A DNA stretch of 64,000 nt, taken from NCBI RefSeq assembly GCF_000424265.1, contig NZ_AUJO01000002.1, positions 169,289-233,288 of the forward strand. The letters run 5' to 3'. Under the pieces are notes generated by a model. The model saw nothing but the letters and a program-made list of their open reading frames with translations. It was not told the origin of the DNA and ran no database searches. This document shows, one piece after another, positions 1 through 7,803 of this stretch (positions are counted from its first letter, which is position 1; every line of letters starts with the position of its first letter). The translations under genes and the position numbers were made by a program. The DNA is from Butyrivibrio sp. WCD3002. GTDB taxonomy: Bacteria > Bacillota > Clostridia > Lachnospirales > Lachnospiraceae.

Positions 1-188
1 TCAAGGTCGCGGCTGGCTTCAGCCATCTGATTAAGGCAGTTCTCCACGTACTCACGTCTCTGAACCGGATCATCCATGTCTATATTTTTCCTGGTATAGG
101 CAATGTCATTCCAGTTCTCCAGCGCGTGCTGTTCCTGCCTCTCGGCGCGATATGTGTCTTTTTTCCTGAATAAATCTAAGAACCCCAT
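1..188 (-). CDS. N-terminal fragment of an unknown protein, cut by the window edge
   Basis: The frame opens at an ATG (186-188) and runs off the left edge after 62 codons. A GGGGAT ribosome binding site lies just upstream. The visible N-terminus begins MGFLDLFRKK and is highly charged, rich in Arg, Glu and Gln, with no signal peptide or membrane segment. It starts 20 bases after the stop of the TPR-like gene and is in the same orientation, so it is probably the fourth gene of the operon that begins with the 1193-aa protein. I do not recognise it; too little is present to assign a function. Confidence 0.6.
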   Translation of the reverse strand, partial: MGFLDLFRKKDTYRAERQEQHALENWNDIAYTRKNIDMDDPVQRREYVENCLNQMAEASRDL

Positions 189-208
189 TAAATATCCCCA
201 AAAACCAA

Positions 209-1039
209 TTACTTCACCAGATCGCGATATTCAGTCTTCATATCCTGCGTCAGGCGTTCTACTTCCTCGTAGTACTCAGTCATCTTGGCACCGCTTCTGT
301 AGAGCTCAAGACTTCTGAGTTTTATATTTGCACTGCTTGAATCATAAAGATCGTTGGCTTCATCCATGCGCTGCTCGAGCCTCAGAGAAAGATTTCTGGC
401 ATCCTTGTTCTCCCCAACAAAGGTAATATATTCTCTCTCGGTCATGGTCATGCGCTTGCTGGCAAGATAGCACATATATGATTCTTCATCGCCACCATCC
501 TCGTATGCCTTTAAAAACATCTCGCCTGCTCTGTCATACATAAAAAGATGGGCGTATAAAACACCTTCATTGTGTTCTATCCTTGCTTTTACATTAACGT
601 CCAAATCAGGCATGTTTTTAAGTATGGTCTCATACTCATCAAAGGCCTGGCTCACATGGCCCTGCTTCATAAGAAACTCGGCTCTTGCCATGCGCTTTTC
701 ATAAACATCCATGCCGGCATTGCCACGAAGTATATCTACTGTTTTGTCGTAGTCCTCCTTGGTGGTGTAGCCCACATAGTCAATGATCATTCCAAAGAAC
801 GAAGCCGCGGAGCACTTGTGAACCACCATGGTCCTCAGCTCGTCAGCCAGCTTTTTAAGCCCCAGCTCCATTTCAATCCAGTCTATAAGATCCATATCAA
901 AGGAGTCGGTATCGATCATGTAAGCATTCTGGACAATGCAATAGCAAAGCTCTTCTATGGAATATATTCTTCTTCCGATTTTCTCTAAATAGTACGGTCT
1001 AAGAGCATATCTTCCCGTACACAGAAGCGGCGCGCTCAT
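209..1039 (-). CDS. Unknown protein with TPR-like helical repeats
   Basis: This is a 276-aa soluble protein with no signal peptide or membrane segment. Residues about 115-200 contain paired amphipathic helices of TPR type, including a segment reading AEFLMKQGHVSQAFDEYETI followed by a second pair around ARIEHNEGVLYAHLFMYDRA. The N-terminal third is unassigned. Its start codon overlaps the stop of the upstream Hsp70-fold gene by 4 bases (ATGA), which implies translational coupling and a shared function. TPR-like repeats usually act as protein-protein docking surfaces, so an adaptor role in a complex with the two upstream products is a reasonable inference. No catalytic motif is visible. Confidence 0.75.
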   Translation of the reverse strand: MSAPLLCTGRYALRPYYLEKIGRRIYSIEELCYCIVQNAYMIDTDSFDMDLIDWIEMELGLKKLADELRTMVVHKCSAASFFGMIIDYVGYTTKEDYDKTVDILRGNAGMDVYEKRMARAEFLMKQGHVSQAFDEYETILKNMPDLDVNVKARIEHNEGVLYAHLFMYDRAGEMFLKAYEDGGDEESYMCYLASKRMTMTEREYITFVGENKDARNLSLRLEQRMDEANDLYDSSSANIKLRSLELYRSGAKMTEYYEEVERLTQDMKTEYRDLVK

Positions 1040-2343
1040 ACCTTCACCTCCTCTGTCCAGCTAAGGCCGGAGCTCTCATACAGCTCTCCAAAGCCCATAT
1101 CTTCAATGTGAATAACTATTCTCTCGGCCGATGTCATTTTGATCTTCATCCTGATTCTCGAGGTCCTTGCAGGCCTGAGAGGAATATCAGTGAGTTCTAT
1201 CCTCTGAATATGCTTCTCACCGCCCGTAAGAGGAGTGATCATAATCTCAATATATGGCTCCTGCTCAAGGATAAGATCAAGACTTCCGTTTACATCATAC
1301 CAGTTTTCACCGGCATCAAGGAGTGCATGATACACTTCCTTTCCCTGTTTTTTAACCATAAGGCCCACATTTGCTTTGAGCTTGTCGGCATCAAGAAGCA
1401 CATATTTCGAAAATCTGTCGCTCTCGCCAACCTTTTCTCTTGCAGCAATGCTGGCACCTTTACTGAAAAGGTTATTGCCCTGAAATACTCTTTTCCCTCT
1501 GCATAAAAATTCCAGGGATTTCTGGGTCCACTGATCCTTATAGCCATCTCCTAAAAGGAAAACAGAGCTTACAATTCTGCCTTCCATCAGCCTCTCAGAC
1601 AGCTCGAGGAGTTTTTCATCAAGATGCTTTTTCTCTTCAATTCGCTGTGACGGATCCTCTGAAAAGCCTGACCCCGAAAGCGCAAACTCGTCATAGTTCT
1701 CCTTATCTATGGTCACAACGATGGGCTGCGTCTTATGATTAAGCTTCATATCATAGACCGTCAGCGTGCCGAAATTATAATAATAAGCGATAACCGAATG
1801 GGTCAAAAGGTCATCGGGCTGATAAAGCATATAGTTGTAGAAGCTGTCCTCGTAGCTCTGATAGAAGATGTTTTTAACAGGAAGAGATAACGCTCCCGTA
1901 ACCTCTGATAAAACCTCTATCATTCTGGCATCCATAGTCGATGTGGTGAAAACTATGGCATCCACCATGGTCATGGACATCTCCATGGATAACAGCGAAA
2001 GGGTTCTTTTTACAAAAAGAGTAAGCAGTGATACCGGATCATAGCCTGTTCCGTTTATTTCAATTCTCTTACCATCCCTTGCCTTCTGGATAAGGTTGTC
2101 GACCTTTATTCCATCCTCGTTTTCAATTCTGGAAAGAGCTTCCTTTCCATAGAACCACTGATTTACTTCACGTCTCTTACACAGAACCGTAGGTATGTTG
2201 TAAAGCTCAGCACCTGCCAGTGTCGAAAGTGTCTCCGGCAAATCGGAATCGGACGCAAGGAAGCTGATCTGCGAGACTTCCTCCCCCAGATCATAGCCAA
2301 GTACATATCTTCTGGTATTTTTTACCCCCCTCAGTAGCGACAT
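1036..2343 (-). CDS. Degenerate Hsp70/actin-fold (ASKHA) protein, DUF5716-like
   Basis: The 435-aa product carries remnants of the ASKHA ATPase fold. A phosphate-1 loop (GYDLGEE, residues 16-22) resembles the Hsp70 GIDLGTT. This is followed by NIPTVLCKRR with FYGKEA, matching the Hsp70 PSVV...VGxxA strand, then VDAIVFTTS, a weak phosphate-2 segment (YYYNFGTLTVYDM), and near residue 300 FLLGDGY with KGASIAAR, like the adenosine motif and its GAA helix. The C-terminal 120 residues look beta-rich and end in a GFGELY segment, recalling an Hsp70 substrate-binding sheet. Key catalytic residues are poorly conserved. I chose the ATG at 2343; an in-frame TTG at 2352 sits too close to the AAGGA site. 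It follows the 1193-aa gene by 14 bases. From memory this is DUF5716; function unknown. Confidence 0.7.
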   Translation of the reverse strand: MSLLRGVKNTRRYVLGYDLGEEVSQISFLASDSDLPETLSTLAGAELYNIPTVLCKRREVNQWFYGKEALSRIENEDGIKVDNLIQKARDGKRIEINGTGYDPVSLLTLFVKRTLSLLSMEMSMTMVDAIVFTTSTMDARMIEVLSEVTGALSLPVKNIFYQSYEDSFYNYMLYQPDDLLTHSVIAYYYNFGTLTVYDMKLNHKTQPIVVTIDKENYDEFALSGSGFSEDPSQRIEEKKHLDEKLLELSERLMEGRIVSSVFLLGDGYKDQWTQKSLEFLCRGKRVFQGNNLFSKGASIAAREKVGESDRFSKYVLLDADKLKANVGLMVKKQGKEVYHALLDAGENWYDVNGSLDLILEQEPYIEIMITPLTGGEKHIQRIELTDIPLRPARTSRIRMKIKMTSAERIVIHIEDMGFGELYESSGLSWTEEVKV

Positions 2344-2357
2344 AACACTCAAATTCC

Positions 2358-5300
2358 TTATTTCATCCTGAATAATTTATTAGTCATAAATCTCTTTTTA
2401 TAATATTCGGAAAGCAATCTGTTTACGGTTTCATAGTCCTGCAATGTCTTACCTATCATAATGTCATTGATGATAGAGTATCTGCCTGCTATTACCTCCT
2501 GTACGATATCGCTCTTGGTGAGCATTCCGGACTCCGTGAGCTTTTCACTGCGGCCACCGTTGCCCTCCTCAGTTATATAGTACTGAAGCTGTTCTCCGAA
2601 AAAGAGTACGAATGATGCCTCATAGATGCCGGGATAAACCTCCTGCATCTCTACCGTATGGTATTCGTCATCATCCTCTGCGCCGCCCACATAGTGAACG
2701 ATGCATTTTGTTCCCCTGGTTGTGCGATATTCAATGATGGTCTTATCACAGAACATCTGCATCTTGGGAAGCTCATTTGTATAATGCGTAAAGAACGCAA
2801 AGTAAATATTTTTATCAAGAAGATCCGCAAGGAACCGCTTAATAATGCTGTTATTTTCCTTAAGGTCCTCTCTGTGAGGTTCTGTAAACCTCTTAAGATA
2901 TGCCATCTTACAAACATCGTTAAGCTCACAGCCCTGATCCGCCAATACGCCTATACGCTCAAAAATGTAGTTATCGGTAACCATGTTGTGAACAAAATAG
3001 TCGTTGGCTTCCTGGGCAAGGAAGGCTCTCTCAAGGTCATCTCCTCCACCGGCTCTCATGACATAACCTCTGTAAATCGAGGTCTTATCTCCTATATGGG
3101 CACCTGTATAAAGCATCTGAATCAGCATCCTGCCGGCGAGATCATAGGAATCTATGCTGTGGGTGGTTGCTGCCTTCCACAAATCCCTCATCTCTCTTAG
3201 GGTACCGTTATAGTTCCTTACAAGGTATGATAAAAGCTGCTCGTCATACTTGGCATTCTTAAAGGCATAGAAAGCTATCTGCGAATTCTCTTCGCTGTCC
3301 TCAAAGCTCTCCTTATCCATGAGCCTTCCGCACATGCGCATGACAATTCTTGGATCCAGCTTATACATTCCGAATCTTCTGCAAAGCTGGTAGGCCTTGT
3401 CATAGTTTCCGGACATTACCATAAGCTCAAACATGGCTCCGCGCTCCTGGGTGGTAAGCTCTGCAAGATTAACCTCATCCAGATATTCTGAGAGCTGTCT
3501 CTCGAAATCATTATCATAATAGAACCGGATAAGGCATTCTCTTATAAGGGTGCGGCACTTCTTACGAACCTGCCCCGAATCAGCAAGCTCTTTATACCTT
3601 GCCACGTTTTCCATGGTGATGGTGTAGGAGCTTTTCTCAAGTTCACAAAGGAAAAGCTCAAGGCTTTCTTTACCCTTTTGAATATAGGGCTGAACATACT
3701 GACTGATATGTCCCGCAAGCATCAGCTTTTCATTATTAAAGGGAATACCCTCAGCATATCTGTGATCTTCTCCATCCTCTAAGAAAACAGCATAATCGCT
3801 TCCGTAAAGTGGCAGGAAAGCAGCACCGTTAACAAGAGGATATGCAAGCTCTTCCTCAAGCTTGTCATAAACCACGATAACCTTCTTCATTCTGGGATCT
3901 TTGGTCTTTATCTCATTACTGTAGATGATGCGCATGACCTTTTCACAGTTACTGCCATCTACCATTCGGTCAGTGATCATGTGCTTGTAAAGATAACCAA
4001 GGTCTCTGTTTACCCTTCCCCTGTCTATCTGCTCAAGAAGGAATTTTTCTATCTGAATTCTGTAGGTATCAAAAAGGTCCGGGTACTCATCCCTGTGCTC
4101 ATGCACATAGCGGTAAAGTATTGCATTTTTCTCATACTCAAGGTCACTCTGGTATGAGAAAAACATAAGAACCATTCTGGAAATCTCGCAGGGTAAAAGT
4201 CCATCCTCGTCAACGTAGATGGCTGCCATATAGTATTCAAAAAGTCTTGTGATATGAAGTTCAGCCTCAACGCCTCTTGCATACCAGAGGAAGGATTCCT
4301 TATCTGTACGATTTCCTTTTATCAAAAGTGAGCACACTGCTTCAAGGGATTCCTTATCACCCTTTAAGTCATAGCATGCCATAAGAAGCTTACACATTCT
4401 CTCATTGTAGCTTCTCTCACGCTGTCCAAGATAAACTATCTGCTCAATTATGGTGGGCTGAAGGATACCTTTTTTCACACCATATTCAAGAACATGGGCC
4501 TCAAAATCTCCCATCTTGGAAAGCATGGTGGGAGTTTCAGCAATCACGCCAAGAGCCTCAAGATAAATAATCGGGCTTCTGCATCCATGCTCAAACTGCT
4601 CCTCAAGCATAAGCCATCTGCTGGTGGCACTTGATGAAATATTCTCTGAAATATAGAGAAGGAGCCAAGCTATACGCCAGTTATCGGAATTTCTGGAAAA
4701 GATGCCCTCGATTCTCCTTGAAACCTCATTTATCACATCCTCTTCTCTGCTGATGAGGGTTGTGAGGTAGAGATAGTAGCAATAAAGGGTATCATCGCCG
4801 GTATCCTGATCCTCAAGAAGAGGGCCTATGGAATCAAGAATCCATTTTCCCTCAGATTCCCTCGATGCTGTGATAAGATACTGGGCCGTATAAAGTCTAA
4901 AGGCAGGGTCCTTGGGGTCCAGAGCGTTCATCTTATTTACAAGCTTGCCGCTTTCTGAAAGCCATTCCCTTGAGCCAATCTTCTTACTTCTAAAATCCTC
5001 ATAGAGCTTAACAAGGTTTACCGTCAGCTTCTTTTTCTCCATCTCTTTTGAAGAAAGATGCCATTCACCAAGATTAACCCTTACGGTTACCGGAATCTTC
5101 ACCGCATTATAGGCGGTTCTTAAAATGATGGCGCCGAAATTATTGCCATCGTGAAGCAGCCCGGCATTTATATAAAACTTATAGTAGCAGTTATTTCCAA
5201 GGAAATCGTGATCCGTAAGATCTGTCCTGTCAGCAGAAATAAATGCACCGTCAAATTCTACCTTAAGGTCAGTAAAGCCCCATCCGTTCCTTGCTATCAT

Positions 5301-5939
5301 AACGGTATGCTCGGTAACGCCTGCGGGATTATTTATTTCAATCTGTGTTCTGTCGGGAATATATGAAATGGGCTGTTTCTTGCCTATTGAAACAAGAAAC
5401 TCCTCCATGTTCGCTTCAGACATGGGTATTGCAGAAAGTCCCCTGTAGAGGTTCTCATACTCTGTATCATTTTCAGCAAACACTTCTATGAATTCGTCTG
5501 AATAGAAAAGCTTTTTAGCTTCATCCCAGTTGGTCTTCGCAAGGTTCACAAAATGGAACATGTTCCTTATGGCACCCATGCTTGACATAACGTGACTTAT
5601 TTCGACATTTACTACAAAGGGAAGCTGGTATTCTCCCTGATTGGAGATGACATTGATATCGCCCTTAATGACATCACCGGGGCACAGACCTGTACCGTCA
5701 AAGCGGTAGGCCACTTCAAACTCAGCCCCTGAAAACTGCGCAGTGATGATCTTCATTCGCATTTCGAGAGAACCCACTATGCCCTGCACCATTCTGTCAG
5801 CAGGTCCATACAGGGTAAAGCTTCCCTCAACCACTTCCCCGGGCTTAATATTCAGCTCAAGACGAGGAATTGAAAAGCTAAGTACTCTCTCGTTATATTC
5901 AAATTGTCCCTTTAAAAGACGATCAATTACACTTTTCAC
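2358..5939 (-). CDS. Very large cytoplasmic protein, beta-sandwich head plus helical solenoid (DUF5717-like)
   Basis: This is a 1193-aa protein without signal peptide or transmembrane segments. Residues 1-300 contain beta-sandwich-like modules with repeated turns such as KPGEVVEGSFTLYG and CPGDVIKGDINVI. Residues about 310-1000 are almost wholly helical and read like a TPR/solenoid array. The last 130 residues return to a beta-rich domain. The start is a GTG (5937-5939) with a GGGG element eight bases upstream. It is the first gene of the operon with the ASKHA protein, the TPR-like protein and the truncated gene. The size and architecture suggest a scaffold partnered with the Hsp70-fold protein. 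From memory it corresponds to DUF5717; no activity is known to me. Confidence 0.75.
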   Translation of the reverse strand: MKSVIDRLLKGQFEYNERVLSFSIPRLELNIKPGEVVEGSFTLYGPADRMVQGIVGSLEMRMKIITAQFSGAEFEVAYRFDGTGLCPGDVIKGDINVISNQGEYQLPFVVNVEISHVMSSMGAIRNMFHFVNLAKTNWDEAKKLFYSDEFIEVFAENDTEYENLYRGLSAIPMSEANMEEFLVSIGKKQPISYIPDRTQIEINNPAGVTEHTVMIARNGWGFTDLKVEFDGAFISADRTDLTDHDFLGNNCYYKFYINAGLLHDGNNFGAIILRTAYNAVKIPVTVRVNLGEWHLSSKEMEKKKLTVNLVKLYEDFRSKKIGSREWLSESGKLVNKMNALDPKDPAFRLYTAQYLITASRESEGKWILDSIGPLLEDQDTGDDTLYCYYLYLTTLISREEDVINEVSRRIEGIFSRNSDNWRIAWLLLYISENISSSATSRWLMLEEQFEHGCRSPIIYLEALGVIAETPTMLSKMGDFEAHVLEYGVKKGILQPTIIEQIVYLGQRERSYNERMCKLLMACYDLKGDKESLEAVCSLLIKGNRTDKESFLWYARGVEAELHITRLFEYYMAAIYVDEDGLLPCEISRMVLMFFSYQSDLEYEKNAILYRYVHEHRDEYPDLFDTYRIQIEKFLLEQIDRGRVNRDLGYLYKHMITDRMVDGSNCEKVMRIIYSNEIKTKDPRMKKVIVVYDKLEEELAYPLVNGAAFLPLYGSDYAVFLEDGEDHRYAEGIPFNNEKLMLAGHISQYVQPYIQKGKESLELFLCELEKSSYTITMENVARYKELADSGQVRKKCRTLIRECLIRFYYDNDFERQLSEYLDEVNLAELTTQERGAMFELMVMSGNYDKAYQLCRRFGMYKLDPRIVMRMCGRLMDKESFEDSEENSQIAFYAFKNAKYDEQLLSYLVRNYNGTLREMRDLWKAATTHSIDSYDLAGRMLIQMLYTGAHIGDKTSIYRGYVMRAGGGDDLERAFLAQEANDYFVHNMVTDNYIFERIGVLADQGCELNDVCKMAYLKRFTEPHREDLKENNSIIKRFLADLLDKNIYFAFFTHYTNELPKMQMFCDKTIIEYRTTRGTKCIVHYVGGAEDDDEYHTVEMQEVYPGIYEASFVLFFGEQLQYYITEEGNGGRSEKLTESGMLTKSDIVQEVIAGRYSIINDIMIGKTLQDYETVNRLLSEYYKKRFMTNKLFRMK

Positions 5940-5949
5940 GTAGAAAACC

Positions 5950-6008
5950 CCAAAATAAACATATTCTTAAATATTATAGCATAAGAATATATTTATTGAG
6001 GGGTTTTT
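5950..6008 (-). terminator. Long hairpin terminator after the YesN gene, with a promoter in its loop
   Basis: Arms of about 24 bases (5945-5969 and 5982-6008) pair with few mismatches around a 12-base loop. The minus-strand copy ends in GGGGTTTTC after the second arm. It closes the response regulator gene and separates it from the DUF5717 operon. The opposite strand has a better T-run, so the element may be bidirectional. Confidence 0.65.
5973..5981 (-). promoter_or_regulatory. Extended -10 promoter for the DUF5717 operon
   Basis: Read on the minus strand the loop of the hairpin contains TGCTATAAT, a perfect extended -10 element. No good -35 is visible at 17 bases, which is tolerated by extended -10 promoters. 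Transcription would begin near 5966, about 27 bases before the GTG start at 5939. Confidence 0.5.
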
Positions 6009-6052
6009 TTACTTCTAAAACAGGACCGGATTTTGGCTGTTTTTAGTCATTT

Positions 6053-7651
6053 TCAGTTCTCATTCATGCTATGTTTTCTGAATTCAGCGGGAGTCATACC
6101 GGCATGCTTTCTGAATTTTTTTCCAAAATAATCAACGTCGCTGTAGCCCACCATCTGAGCCACTTCGTATACCTTATACTTTCCGCCGGATAAAAACTCC
6201 TTGGCTTTCTTAATCCTGCACTCGTTAAGATAGTAGTTATAGCCGGTGCCGGTGGTCCTGGTAAAGAGTCTTCCGAGATATCCGCTGTTATAACCAAATT
6301 CTGCCGCCAGCTCCTCCAAGGTAAGGGGCTGCATGTAATTCCTGTCAGTATATGAAATGATGTCATCAATTATATTTTCGGAGCCCACATGATCGTGAAG
6401 TCTGTCCATGACCTTTCCTAAAATATCACTGACATACTGCATGATCTCATACAGATAAAATCTGCTCTCTATAAACTCAATGATTCCGGCATGGGAGTCA
6501 AAAATATCAGAAAGCATGGGATACTGCTTGGTGAGTCTGTCCTTGATCTTGAGTAAAAGCTCTGTCACATAAAGGCATACATCGGAGCTGTCTATATCCT
6601 GCCCCTTTACGTAATCGGAAATCTCCTCAAGTACATTGATAAGCTTCGATCTGTTTCCATTTATCACCGAATCAAAAATCTGATCCAGGTATATTGTCAG
6701 CGTCTTTCTTACATCCTCTTTATCGCTTTTACTTTCAGGAATTATATCGCTGTATTCGTGGGTAAAATGCGCTCCCTCCTCGCAGAAAAATCTCCGCTTG
6801 GCAAGGGTCTTTGCGGTTTCATAGGAGTCATTTATTTCCTCCGGAGAATATGCGATTTTTCCCATGGCAATAAAGAGCATATCAAGGGGACTGCCGGATT
6901 CTATGGGCTGCTTTTCATAATGCGAAATAAAATCCTCGAATCTTGCAATCTGAGCCTTGCCCTTTAGCAAAATGCAGTTATGGCCTTCCTCAACAACTAC
7001 CTCATAGCTGCCATTTTCAAGAAAGGTCCCAAGCATATCCGTAAAGCTGTAATCCTTCTTATCTCCTTCAGCCTTGCCAAGTATGTTGTGGTAAGTTTCG
7101 TAAATAACTACCTGATAGGCATTCTGTAAAAGGCCAAGCTCCGACAGCTCTTCCTTTTGTTCTTCGCCGGCCTTTGAATCTATATTGTCAAAATAAGTTC
7201 CAAGCAGAAGCTCTCTTGCCACGACGCCCTTTGCTTTACTTTGCATTTTGCCGGACTTAAGATCCTCTCTTGTATTCTTATCAATTTCCTCTTTTATTCT
7301 TTTTACTGTGATATACAGCTCATCCTCATCCACAGGTTTTGTGATGTAGTTTGTTACCTTATTTTTTATGGCATCTCTTGCATAGGAAAAATCAGAGTAA
7401 CCGGAAAGAATTATAAAATACCCCGTGTAACCCTGTTCTCTTGATTTCTTTATCACATCCATTCCATGGACCTTGGGCATCTGCATATCCATCACAACCA
7501 AAGAAGGCTGCAATTTAGTTATGGCCATCAGTGCCTCTTCACCGTTTGAGGCATCTCCCACAACTGTAAATCCCAGCTCCTCCCAGTCGATAATGAGCTT
7601 TATACCCTCTCGTATGTTTTCCTCATCATCCGCAATAAGTACTGTTTCCAC
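6053..7651 (-). CDS. Response regulator, YesN family (receiver + AraC DNA-binding domain)
   Basis: This is a 532-aa regulator. Residues 1-125 form a CheY-like receiver with the acidic pair DD at 8-9, phosphoacceptor D55 (in VVMDMQMP) and the conserved K of ITKPVDE. A long middle region of about 290 residues is typical of YesN proteins. The last 100 residues are an AraC double helix-turn-helix ending in the signature GYSDVDYFGKKFRKHAGMTPAEFR. The start is GTG with GGAGG nine bases upstream. It lies downstream of the sugar uptake genes and is the natural partner of the YesM-type kinase at 13542-15473, although the two are separated by four genes. It should activate the GH31 and permease operons when phosphorylated. 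Confidence 0.9.
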   Translation of the reverse strand: METVLIADDEENIREGIKLIIDWEELGFTVVGDASNGEEALMAITKLQPSLVVMDMQMPKVHGMDVIKKSREQGYTGYFIILSGYSDFSYARDAIKNKVTNYITKPVDEDELYITVKRIKEEIDKNTREDLKSGKMQSKAKGVVARELLLGTYFDNIDSKAGEEQKEELSELGLLQNAYQVVIYETYHNILGKAEGDKKDYSFTDMLGTFLENGSYEVVVEEGHNCILLKGKAQIARFEDFISHYEKQPIESGSPLDMLFIAMGKIAYSPEEINDSYETAKTLAKRRFFCEEGAHFTHEYSDIIPESKSDKEDVRKTLTIYLDQIFDSVINGNRSKLINVLEEISDYVKGQDIDSSDVCLYVTELLLKIKDRLTKQYPMLSDIFDSHAGIIEFIESRFYLYEIMQYVSDILGKVMDRLHDHVGSENIIDDIISYTDRNYMQPLTLEELAAEFGYNSGYLGRLFTRTTGTGYNYYLNECRIKKAKEFLSGGKYKVYEVAQMVGYSDVDYFGKKFRKHAGMTPAEFRKHSMNEN

Positions 7652-7757
7652 GCGGATTTCCTCCGTTTCGTTTCCAAATAATCTTAGAATAATTCTATCA
7701 TAATAACTTTAGGTATACTGAAAAAATAACAAATAACCTTTTGCCAAAAAGCAGGAA

Positions 7758-7786
7758 AAGGCTACGGCCATTAAGACCGCAGCCTC
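7758..7786 (-). terminator. Rho-independent terminator after the binding-protein gene
   Basis: On the minus strand GGCTGCGGTC pairs with GGCCGTAGCC around a short TTAAT loop and is followed by TTTT. It lies 18 bases after the stop of the 626-aa binding protein gene. Confidence 0.75.
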
Positions 7787-7803
7787 CGCCTTAAAGAGGG
7801 TTA

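Noticed and set aside
2658..3200. 180-codon plus-strand frame opposite the 1193-aa gene
   Set aside because: Antisense shadow without ribosome binding site or protein-like composition.
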